Virus record (IMG/VR): IMGVR_UViG_3300048586_000849
Span: 1 to 30,927 of that record
DNA length: 30,927 nucleotides
Source of the DNA: a virus
Strand: one strand, 5' to 3'
Part shown: positions 16,226 to 22,885 of the stretch, piece by piece
Position numbering within the stretch: the stretch's first letter is position 1
How the letters are laid out: the number at the start of each line of letters is the position of its first letter
Made by a program: the position numbers and the translations under genes
The notes under the pieces: model-generated
What the model saw: only the letters and a program-made list of their open reading frames with translations
Database searches by the model: none
What the model was told of the DNA's origin: nothing

Positions 16226-16923
16226 GCGGCCATCAGCTCCTCATGGAACCTGACGGCATCCTGGACCACCGACTTTTCAACTTCGTACATCGCCGCTACG
16301 CGAGACACGGAGCCTTCGGCCTTGACGGATTCCGCCAAGACAATCGTTGGGACACCGGATGCGGACGCAACCGGCTGGCCGAAGGATCGTGTGGGGTCGA
16401 CGACGATGCTGTCCTTCCCCCGATACGGCCGCCACCGCGTTACGATGTCACCCTCGAGATCCAGATCCTTGAAGCTCTGCTCGACAGCCTGCTTGAAGAC
16501 ATACTGCTTGGCCTTGAGATCAAGCAACTTAGGCTCGTCCGAAGCATCAAGGCTCTCGAGGAAGATCGTGCGTCCATCGGTCCGGAAACGACCAGACGAA
16601 AAGGGGCGATCCGTTTGCATGCACTGCCGAGCATATTCGAGGCAGTTCCGAACAGCCTTCAGCCCAATCCCATTGTCGAGGAAGGCCCGCACGAAACGGA
16701 GTTCAATGAGATCGCGAAAGCTCAGCTCGATTTCATCGTCAATCTTGGGGATGTCTGGTTTCCAGAGGGGCGCAACATGCTGGATTTCGTCATTTTTCTT
16801 GTAATCATAACCATCCAGCCACCGCCGCAGTGTCCGCGGTGGTGCCTTTAGAAGCTGCGCAGCATCGGCCACAGAGTACAGGCCGACCCCAACGAACTGG
16901 TGGATGGGCATGTGTCGGTTCAT
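16222..16923 (-). CDS. DNA-binding antitoxin (VapB45-like, HTH plus DUF433-type C-terminus)
   Basis: A 233-residue protein. Residues ~12-40 form a MerR-like helix-turn-helix (GLYSVADAAQLLKAPPRTLR, then RWLDGY), followed by a helical middle region with RDLIELRFVRAFLDNG and a C-terminal winged-helix-like region related to DUF433 (GVPTIVLAESVKAEGSVSRV). This two-part architecture next to a DUF5615-type PIN protein is that of VapB45-like antitoxins. It probably neutralises the toxin and represses its own promoter. The start at 16923 is chosen as the first ATG; an upstream TTG (16959) and the ATG at 16911 are possible. Its 3' end overlaps the toxin frame by 4 bases. Base composition again differs from the tail genes. 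Confidence 0.72.
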   Translation of the reverse strand: MNRHMPIHQFVGVGLYSVADAAQLLKAPPRTLRRWLDGYDYKKNDEIQHVAPLWKPDIPKIDDEIELSFRDLIELRFVRAFLDNGIGLKAVRNCLEYARQCMQTDRPFSSGRFRTDGRTIFLESLDASDEPKLLDLKAKQYVFKQAVEQSFKDLDLEGDIVTRWRPYRGKDSIVVDPTRSFGQPVASASGVPTIVLAESVKAEGSVSRVAAMYEVEKSVVQDAVRFHEELMAA

Positions 16924-16931
16924 CGTTTCAG

Positions 16932-16959
16932 GTTGTAGCGACGCGGTCGCGGGAAGCAA
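16932..16959 (-). promoter_or_regulatory. Weak candidate promoter for the toxin-antitoxin pair
   Basis: On the minus strand TTGCTT (16959-16954) and TACAAC (16937-16932) are spaced by 16 bases in the 108-base gap ahead of the antitoxin gene. The -10 match is 4/6 and the -35 match only 3/6. If used, transcription would begin within a few bases of the ATG, giving a nearly leaderless mRNA. Confidence 0.25.
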
Positions 16960-17031
16960 CAGGAATGCTTGGACAAGGCGGTGCTGAGCTGAAGGTCAGA
17001 CGGACTACCTCGCGATCAGCTCGATGCCGAC

Positions 17032-17661
17032 CTAGGGACCGGCACCCTCCCACTTTGCCACGATCAGCCCCGGAACACTGTCCACCGCCCGCTCGGCATC
17101 CCGCGCTAAATCCAGCCGCTTCGGTAGCCTGACCTGTGGGACGAGCAGGAAGATCGGCGCAGTCACAACGCCCCGGCCGGTTTTCGACCGGGATGCCACG
17201 GCGCGTCCCTTGCTGTTCAGCCGCCCCTCGGCCACCAGCAGGCTCGGTCCCCGGCGACGGTAGACGAACCGCAGCGTGAGGCCCGTCCGTCGTTCCCAAT
17301 CGCCGGGGGTGATCCGTCCCCCGCGCGTGGACTTGCCTGCAGCCTCGGTCGGGATCGCCAGCCAGAACCCGTCCCGCGCCCTGATCAGCGGCCCACTGTC
17401 ATGAGCGTTGATGATGACCGGTGCCTTCGACCAGACCAGCGTCGCGGCATTCAGGCTTTCGCCCGATTTCGGGAAGCTGACGAGGCGGATCGAGTTGCTG
17501 AGGCGCTGCCCAAGCCCAGCACCGGTGATCTGGCCCCGCCAAGCAGTTTTCAGGCCGGCCCCGGCCTCGCGCATGGCGGTCGTGACGGCCTTCTCACCGG
17601 CGCGGACTTCGGCCGCCATCAGCGCGGCGATGTCCGGGCTGATCTCGATCTTCAGTTTCAT
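17032..17661 (-). CDS. DUF6441-like phage protein (minor tail / connector, lambda Z position)
   Basis: A ~209-residue protein recognised as DUF6441-like (MKLKIEISPDIAALMAAEVR; then AVTTAMREAGAGLKTAWRGQ; basic middle with RITPGDWERRTGLTLRF). Its N-terminal helix followed by a beta-rich body resembles HK97-gp10/lambda-Z-type proteins that help complete the head-proximal end of the tail. Gene order agrees: it follows the FII-like connector and would directly precede the tail terminator but for the toxin-antitoxin insertion. Start is uncertain: the ATG at 17661 gives the family-like N-terminus, whereas a GTG at 17670 would overlap the upstream stop as GTGA. Neither has a strong Shine-Dalgarno. 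Confidence 0.75.
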   Translation of the reverse strand: MKLKIEISPDIAALMAAEVRAGEKAVTTAMREAGAGLKTAWRGQITGAGLGQRLSNSIRLVSFPKSGESLNAATLVWSKAPVIINAHDSGPLIRARDGFWLAIPTEAAGKSTRGGRITPGDWERRTGLTLRFVYRRRGPSLLVAEGRLNSKGRAVASRSKTGRGVVTAPIFLLVPQVRLPKRLDLARDAERAVDSVPGLIVAKWEGAGP

Positions 17662-17666
17662 CGCGG

Positions 17667-17978
17667 TCACGCGGGCCTGAGGTCGAGCGTCCAGACCAGC
17701 CGCTCGCGGTCGCGTACCGGTTCGCCCTGGATGAGGAAGGCATCGCCATCGATCTCGATCCGGTCGCCGGGACGGGGGCTCGGAACCTCGGCCACGCGCA
17801 GATCGACGCGCGTGGTTTCCGACCAGAGCCGTGCATCGCCGAAACCGGTGATCTCGTCCGCACGGCGCATGACCACGCGGACGATGACCGGCGCGCCACC
17901 ATCGGCGGTGTAGAAGGCGTCGCGCGCAATGGCGGGATCGGCGAAGAGGTTGTCGATGGCGGCGGAGAAGATGGACAT
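17667..17978 (-). CDS. Head-tail connector protein (lambda FII / Phage_attach-like)
   Basis: A 103-residue beta-rich protein (MSIFSAAIDNLFADPAIARD; then RVVMRRADEITGFGDARLWS; SPRPGDRIEIDGDAFLIQGE, closing with ERLVWTLDLRPA). Length and plan match lambda FII and related head-tail attachment proteins, which form the ring joining the filled head to the tail. It follows the major capsid gene by 30 bases and overlaps the next gene's possible GTG start. AGGAA lies 7 bases before the ATG. No gpFI-like DNA packaging gene is visible between the capsid gene and this one. Confidence 0.8.
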   Translation of the reverse strand: MSIFSAAIDNLFADPAIARDAFYTADGGAPVIVRVVMRRADEITGFGDARLWSETTRVDLRVAEVPSPRPGDRIEIDGDAFLIQGEPVRDRERLVWTLDLRPA

Positions 17979-18008
17979 GGCCGGTTCCTGCTACTGTTCT
18001 TGTCCCTG

Positions 18009-19031
18009 TCAGTTCGAGCTGTGCAGCCGGATCGCCAGCCGGGGGCGCTTGTTGACCGGCAAGATAGAGGCTTCGGTCATCAGATCGATCCAGCGGCCCT
18101 TGGCATCCATCATCTGGCGGGCATAGAGCGGCAGGCCGACGGTATTGGCGGTCTCCAAGAGGTTTGCCGGCCCGCCATAGGTGGTGAAGGTGTCGAAGGT
18201 GCCGAGCGGAAAGGCGATCCCCTCGCCGGCCGGTATCAGCCGTTCCGCTGTTCCGTTCGAAAGCGTGACCGACCCATTGTACTCCTCGAACAGAACGCCC
18301 GCGAAAGGGAAAGCGCGACGCATGTCCTCGCGGAGCGGCTGACCGCCCGTGGCGGAGAAGAACTTGTAGGCTTCTTCCGTCTTGGGGTGGCTGATCAGCT
18401 TGTCGAAGAACTCGGAGCTGACCAGCGCATGGGCGGTGGTCATCGTCTCGCCGAGGAGATTGTCCTCGATGGCGCGCAGCGTGGTGCGGACCTTGCCCTG
18501 GATGTTGGTCCCGGCAGTGCCGAAGACGAAGTCGACGGAGATCTGGGCGAGGTCGAATTCGGTGAAGTAGTTGTAGAGGGTGGTGCCTGCGCCATCCTTC
18601 ACGATGCCGCGCAGCGCATTCATCTCCATGTATTCCCGGGTCTGGGCATGCTTGCGCCGCATCAGGGTGAGCTTGCGGTTCATCACATCGACCAGCGGAT
18701 CGGCGGCATCCGAGACGCCCAGCGCGGGCATCCCCTGGATGTCGGCGGGCAGGATGACATCGTCATGCGGAATCCAGGGCAGGGCGAAGGAGCGCATGGC
18801 ACGGGCCTCGCGGTTGCCGACGGTCGCAGGGGCGCCGAGCGGGACCGAGGGCAGGAGGCTCAGCACCCCCGCCCGCTGTTCGATGACGATGGAGCGCTGG
18901 GTGACGCCTTCGAAGCGGAAGAGGCCGATCTGGCCGAGGCGGGTGTAGAGGTTGGGCAGGATATTGATGGCCTGCGTCATCTCGGCGAGCGAATAGCCGC
19001 CCGCGTCGAACGGGTTGCGGGTGATGGTCAT
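18009..19031 (-). CDS. Major capsid protein (lambda gpE-like)
   Basis: A 340-residue coat protein of the lambda E family. Recognisable blocks are MTITRNPFDAGGYSLAEMTQ, NILPNLYTRLGQIGLFRFEG, the E-loop-like VTQRSIVIEQRAGVLSLLPS and the C-terminal VGLPLYARQMMDAKGRWIDL with SILPVNKRPRLAIRLHSS. It assembles the icosahedral HK97-fold head stabilised by the decoration protein encoded just upstream. The start at 19031 has GGAG 8 bases upstream; the open frame extends 15 codons further but gives a low-complexity Pro/Thr leader unlike the family. A 121-base non-coding gap separates it from the decoration gene; it contains a short CCCGG/CCGGG hairpin at 19111-19123 and no convincing promoter. Confidence 0.93.
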   Translation of the reverse strand: MTITRNPFDAGGYSLAEMTQAINILPNLYTRLGQIGLFRFEGVTQRSIVIEQRAGVLSLLPSVPLGAPATVGNREARAMRSFALPWIPHDDVILPADIQGMPALGVSDAADPLVDVMNRKLTLMRRKHAQTREYMEMNALRGIVKDGAGTTLYNYFTEFDLAQISVDFVFGTAGTNIQGKVRTTLRAIEDNLLGETMTTAHALVSSEFFDKLISHPKTEEAYKFFSATGGQPLREDMRRAFPFAGVLFEEYNGSVTLSNGTAERLIPAGEGIAFPLGTFDTFTTYGGPANLLETANTVGLPLYARQMMDAKGRWIDLMTEASILPVNKRPRLAIRLHSSN

Positions 19032-19152
19032 GGGGAACTCCGGGGAATGAGGGGGTGGGGTGGTGGTACCCGGCAAAGGCCGTCAGCCGCCGCTGGCAAG
19101 GCGGACAGGACCCGGCTGCCGGGCTCGGGGAGTGAGGCGCGGGTCCTGAGGA

Positions 19153-19533
19153 TCAGGCGGTGTTGCGCGCGATGATGCCTGCGGCGGCCAACTGGCCGAT
19201 CTTGGTGGTGATCTTGCCCCCGTCATCGACCGTGGCGTCGTAGGCGAGGGCTGCACGGGACACGATGGCGGGGCCCCGCGCCAGCACGATGCCGGCGGCA
19301 TCAGCGAGGGTGGCATCGACGGCATAGAGCAGGACGGCCGATGCCGTCTGCGCACCATCGCTGCCGCCGGAGGTGGCGAGCTTGTACTTGCCGCTGGCGG
19401 TGATGCGACCGAGCACGGAGCCCACGGGATAGGTCATGCCCTGCAGGAGGGTCACCTCCTCGCGGGTGTAGTTCGGGTTGACCTCGTATTTGAGGATGTC
19501 GCCCATGCTGGCGGGCTGGTGAAGGACGGTCAT
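19153..19533 (-). CDS. Head decoration protein (lambda gpD-like)
   Basis: A 126-residue protein of the lambda D / HDPD family: an N-terminal arm (MTVLHQPASMGDILKYEVNP), NYTREEVTLLQGMTYPVGSV, and the body ending GKITTKIGQLAAAGIIARNT. gpD trimers cement the expanded capsid at its local threefold axes. AGGAA lies 7-8 bases before the ATG. The gene is preceded at 25 bases by the strong terminator-like hairpin at 19559-19593, so its mRNA must come from read-through, antitermination or processing, unless a promoter lies upstream within the protease gene. It sits before the capsid gene, as D precedes E in lambda. Confidence 0.9.
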   Translation of the reverse strand: MTVLHQPASMGDILKYEVNPNYTREEVTLLQGMTYPVGSVLGRITASGKYKLATSGGSDGAQTASAVLLYAVDATLADAAGIVLARGPAIVSRAALAYDATVDDGGKITTKIGQLAAAGIIARNTA

Positions 19534-19558
19534 GGCTGGGTTCCTGTCTTAGGGGGGC

Positions 19559-19593
19559 AAAAGAAAACCCCCGCCGGAGAGGTGCGGCGGGGG
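19559..19593 (-). terminator. Strong intrinsic terminator inside the head operon, before decoration and capsid genes
   Basis: On the minus strand a 9-bp all-GC stem (CGGCGGGGG on one plus-strand arm, CCCCCGCCG on the other; 19585-19593 and 19568-19576) with an 8-base loop is followed by TTTTCTTTT. It lies 55 bases after the protease/scaffold stop and 25 bases before the decoration start, leaving no room for a separate promoter between hairpin and gene. Confidence 0.8.
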
Positions 19594-19647
19594 ATCAATC
19601 GGGCAGAGGCGTTTGGAGGTGGTCGTGGTCCGGTGCCGCGAGCAGCG

Positions 19648-20130
19648 TCAGCGGCGCTTTCCGTCGGCCGCCGCGCGCTTCGCGGCTGCAACAATCGGGC
19701 TTTCCTTTGTCTGCGGCAGGACGAGGGAGGGCGCTGCGACGACAATGTCGCGGGCATCCGCGGCAGCGCTGGCCCGATCGAGGACGAGGCGGCGCAAGGC
19801 CTCGGGCGTTGTGCCCTCGCGAAGCGCTTTCGCGGCATCGATGGCGACCCCGAGACGCCCGGCCTGCGCCGCGATCTCGGCAATCTCCGCCGCCGCCTCG
19901 CGCAACTGCGCCGAAAGCGCGGCCAGATTGCCCGGCTGTGCCGCTGCCACCGAGGGGGTAGGGGCCTCGGCGGGGGCAATGGCAGGTGGGGAAACTGCTG
20001 CAACTGCCTCAGAAGGGTTGGGCTGCGGCACCAGGTCATTTTCGGCGGCATCGGGTTCGCCGCTCTCTGCATCTGTTGCATCACTGCCGGGCTCATCGGA
20101 TCTGTCATCCTGGTCTTGTTCGGTGGCCAT
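19648..20130 (-). CDS. Capsid scaffold protein (lambda Nu3-like), nested in-frame within the protease gene
   Basis: A 160-residue protein read in the same frame as the protease from an internal ATG (codon 333). The start is marked by a perfect AGGAGG (20141-20136) five bases upstream, stronger than the protease gene's own site. The product is acidic at its N-terminus (MATEQDQDDRSDEPGSDATD), Pro/Ala-rich in the middle and helical toward the C-terminus (LSAQLREAAAEIAEIAAQAG), ending KRAAADGKRR, as expected for a scaffold with a basic C-terminal capsid-binding segment. Lambda makes Nu3 from gene C in the same way. It should guide capsid assembly and then be removed by the protease. Confidence 0.8.
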   Translation of the reverse strand: MATEQDQDDRSDEPGSDATDAESGEPDAAENDLVPQPNPSEAVAAVSPPAIAPAEAPTPSVAAAQPGNLAALSAQLREAAAEIAEIAAQAGRLGVAIDAAKALREGTTPEALRRLVLDRASAAADARDIVVAAPSLVLPQTKESPIVAAAKRAAADGKRR

Positions 20131-21126
20131 GCATGCCTCCTGTCTGGGGTGGGGAAGGGATGCGCGTGGGACGCGCGGGGTTGAAAGTGCGCGAGGGAGG
20201 CGCTCCGCAGAAAGAGTCGAGCCGCGCGCGACGAGCTGCCGGAAGGCACCAAAGCCGCGCGCCAGATCGGTGACCTCGTCAGCGAGACCCGCCGCGATGG
20301 CATCCGTTCCGCGATAAGTCGCCGCCTCGGTCGCCATGGCAGCGTCGTGGCTCAGCCGATCGCCGCGCCCCGCAGCGACGGTCTCGGTGAAGAGGAAGCG
20401 CAGCACGTCGATCTCGCGCTGGATGTCGTCCCGGACCTTGGCGGGCAGCGGCGTGTAGGGATTGCCATCGACCTTGTGGCGACCGGAATGGATCAGCGTC
20501 ACCCGCATGCCGTCCTGGTCAAGCTGACCGCTGAGATCTGCATGCATCACCACGACACCGATGCTGCCCACGGCCCCGGTGCGGGGCAGCAGGATGCGGT
20601 CGGCCTGGCTGGCCAACGCGTATCCCGCAGAGAAAGCGTGTTCCGCGACGAAGGCCCAGACCGGCTTCGCGGCCCGGGTTGCACGAATGCGATCGGCGAG
20701 GTCAAAGACTCCTGCGACCTCGCCCCCGAAGCTGTCGATTTCCAATGCGACGCCTTGTACGAGGGGGTCGTCCGCAGCCGCAGCGATCTGCGCCGCAATC
20801 CCCTCATAGCTGGTCTGGCCCGAGGACTGCCCGATCCAGGACCCGCGATGGATCAGTACCCCTGCGATCTCGATCACCGCAATGCCATCGACCACCGGAT
20901 AGGGCGCGCTGCCCTGGAGACGACCTTCATCCAGCAGCCCGCCCGCCAAGATACTCGCGCGGGCGGGGAGGGAGGCAGTGCTTTCCGGCGTGTCAGTTCC
21001 CTCTGCCAGCTCGATTTGCCGCCCGAGGATCCGGGGCCCGAGGCCGGAGAGGAAGGCCATGGCCTTTGAGGGTTCGACCAGCAGCGGCGTGTTGAAGGCG
21101 CGCGTGGCAATGCGGGCGTGGAGCAT
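19648..21126 (-). CDS. Prohead protease, S49 family (lambda gpC-like), with C-terminal scaffold
   Basis: A 492-residue protein. Residues ~75-300 are an S49/SppA-type serine protease domain with the Ser166/Lys218 dyad (HAFSAGYALAS and SGRHKVDGNPY) and the oxyanion region around EIDSFGGEVAG. Residues ~333-492 are acidic, Pro/Ala/Glu-rich and helical, the scaffold part. As with lambda gpC, the protease should act inside the prohead, on scaffold and probably portal. The start at 21126 overlaps the portal stop by one base (TGATG). The scaffold portion is also made separately from an internal start (see the 19648-20130 entry). After the stop comes a 55-base gap and a strong terminator-like hairpin. 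Confidence 0.92.
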   Translation of the reverse strand: MLHARIATRAFNTPLLVEPSKAMAFLSGLGPRILGRQIELAEGTDTPESTASLPARASILAGGLLDEGRLQGSAPYPVVDGIAVIEIAGVLIHRGSWIGQSSGQTSYEGIAAQIAAAADDPLVQGVALEIDSFGGEVAGVFDLADRIRATRAAKPVWAFVAEHAFSAGYALASQADRILLPRTGAVGSIGVVVMHADLSGQLDQDGMRVTLIHSGRHKVDGNPYTPLPAKVRDDIQREIDVLRFLFTETVAAGRGDRLSHDAAMATEAATYRGTDAIAAGLADEVTDLARGFGAFRQLVARGSTLSAERLPRALSTPRVPRASLPHPRQEACMATEQDQDDRSDEPGSDATDAESGEPDAAENDLVPQPNPSEAVAAVSPPAIAPAEAPTPSVAAAQPGNLAALSAQLREAAAEIAEIAAQAGRLGVAIDAAKALREGTTPEALRRLVLDRASAAADARDIVVAAPSLVLPQTKESPIVAAAKRAAADGKRR

Positions 21127-22652
21127 CAGGATTGGTCCTCTTCCTCGCGCGGTCGATCTTCCGCGTCCTCGGCCTCGTCTTCCTCTGCACCGGCGTTTAG
21201 TCTTGCGGCCTCCCCCTCCGGCCCCGCCAGCGTCTGCACGCCCTGCGCAGGCGACCCCGGCCTGCGGAAGTCGAGGCCCAGCGCGCGTTCGCGGGCGCGC
21301 TCGGCGGCGATGTCGCGGTCGACCTGCTCGGCGTCATAGCCGCGCTCGGCGATGGCCTGCGTGCGGGATTTCAGGCCCGCCTCGATCTGCGCGATTTCGG
21401 CATTGGCGTCTTTCAGCGGGTCGACCCAGTCCCATTTCGTGGGAAGCCAGTCGGCGGCCAGAAGGCGCGACCGGTTGGCCTCATAGCCCGGCAGAACGAG
21501 TGCACCGGACAGCACGGCCGCATCCATCCAGCGGGCATAGACCGGGCGGCAAAGCTGCCAGACCATCACCGAATGCTGCCAGGCCGAGACGCGGCGGCGG
21601 AACTCGATCAGGGCGAGGCGCGAGTTCGAGAAGTTCCCCTTCACCATGTCATTGGCGAGATAGGGATAGGGAATGCCCAGCGCCGCCGAGATCTGCAGGA
21701 GCGTCCGGTACTGAAAGGGCTCGTAGGTGGCACCGCTGTCGGCAGGCTGGCCCACGGTGACATCCTCACCCGGATCGAGACGCACGATCTGGCCCGGGCT
21801 GATCTCCACTTCGGCGGGGTCTGCCTCATCCTCGGGAGGAGCGAGCGGGTTTTCCGGCGCGGGCGAGGTCACGAACATCGCATACATCGCCGCCACCTTC
21901 TTCCGGTCCAGTTCGGCATCGTCATACTGATCGAGGAGAAAGAGCTTTACGATCGCAGGGGCCAGCTTCGACACCCCGCGCAGCTGGCCACCCTCGACCG
22001 GGTCGATGACATGGATGACCTCGGTCGCCGGCACCCGCACGATATCGCCCGCCAGCCCCGGATCGGTGCTGTCGCCCGGATGGCGTCGCAGGAAGTGATA
22101 GGCCACGCGCCGGCCGATCCGGTCAAACTCGATCCCCTGTCGGATCGCATTGCCGCTGGCGGCCGTGCCGGTCTGTTCCAGCGGCAGCATCTCGGCGGGC
22201 AGCATCTGTAGCTGCAGGGGCACGCTCAGCCCATCATCCGCGCGGCGGGGCCGGATCCGAAAGAATACCTCACCCGCCATGAAGACCTCTCGGGCGGCGC
22301 GGCGCTGTAGCCCATAGAAGTCGGTCAGCCCCTCGGCATCGGCCTCGTCAGTCCAGGCGAGCCAAAGCCGCTGCAATTCCTCTTTGCGCGCCGGATCGCC
22401 GATCTTCGAGATCGGCTTGATCCCGTCGCCCACGGTATTGGCGGCCCAGCTTTCCACCGCATTCACGGCATAGCCGTTGTTGCGCACGAGCCAGCGGGCG
22501 CGGGCGGTGATGTCGGGGCCGCTGGCCGCGATCAGCGCGTTGACATGGGCGCGGGTCGCGCGGAACCCGCGCAGGCGACGATGATGCTGGCCCGCATCGA
22601 ACCCTCCGATGAAGGCGCCGATGCGTTGCCGCCAGTTCAGGGTGCCGGACAT
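21126..22652 (-). CDS. Portal protein (lambda gpB-like)
   Basis: A 508-residue protein of the lambda portal family: N-terminal RARWLVRNNGYAVNAVESWA and NTVGDGIKPISK, central LAGDIVRVPATEVIHVIDPV, EGGQLRGVSKLAPAIVKLFL and C-terminal YEPFQYRTLLQISAALGIPY, YLANDMVKGNFSNSRLALIE. It forms the dodecameric DNA channel at the head vertex where terminase and connector dock. The C-terminal ~60 residues are rich in Glu/Asp. The start at 22652 (second of GTG-ATG) has GGAG 8-9 bases upstream. It follows gpW by 13 bases and overlaps the protease gene by one base. Confidence 0.95.
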   Translation of the reverse strand: MSGTLNWRQRIGAFIGGFDAGQHHRRLRGFRATRAHVNALIAASGPDITARARWLVRNNGYAVNAVESWAANTVGDGIKPISKIGDPARKEELQRLWLAWTDEADAEGLTDFYGLQRRAAREVFMAGEVFFRIRPRRADDGLSVPLQLQMLPAEMLPLEQTGTAASGNAIRQGIEFDRIGRRVAYHFLRRHPGDSTDPGLAGDIVRVPATEVIHVIDPVEGGQLRGVSKLAPAIVKLFLLDQYDDAELDRKKVAAMYAMFVTSPAPENPLAPPEDEADPAEVEISPGQIVRLDPGEDVTVGQPADSGATYEPFQYRTLLQISAALGIPYPYLANDMVKGNFSNSRLALIEFRRRVSAWQHSVMVWQLCRPVYARWMDAAVLSGALVLPGYEANRSRLLAADWLPTKWDWVDPLKDANAEIAQIEAGLKSRTQAIAERGYDAEQVDRDIAAERARERALGLDFRRPGSPAQGVQTLAGPEGEAARLNAGAEEDEAEDAEDRPREEEDQS

Positions 22653-22665
22653 CACAGGTCTCCCA

Positions 22666-22875
22666 TCACAGATCCTTCACCGCGTAGGGGCGAAGGACCC
22701 GACGACCGGTTTTCTGCAAGGCCGCGATGCGCCGTTCGATGTCGGCAATCGCCGCCGCCAGTTCGGCATCCGTGCCATAGGTGACGGTCTTGCCGTCGTA
22801 GCTCACGCTGCGGGTGCCGCTGTAGCGCGCGGCCAGCAGCGCGCTGTGGCGGGTGGTCAACTCGTCGAGGGTCAT
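22666..22875 (-). CDS. Head completion protein gpW-like
   Basis: A 69-residue protein (MTLDELTTRHSALLAARYSG, then SVSYDGKTVTYGTDAELAAA, ending in a basic helix RIAALQKTGRRVLRPYAVKD). Length and helix-beta-helix plan match lambda gpW (68 residues), which is added after packaging and is needed for binding of FII and the tail. It lies between the terminase large subunit (10-base gap) and the portal (13-base gap), exactly as in lambda. The start at 22875 has a modest AGG 6-7 bases upstream. Confidence 0.88.
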   Translation of the reverse strand: MTLDELTTRHSALLAARYSGTRSVSYDGKTVTYGTDAELAAAIADIERRIAALQKTGRRVLRPYAVKDL

Positions 22876-22885
22876 CGGGGGCCTG

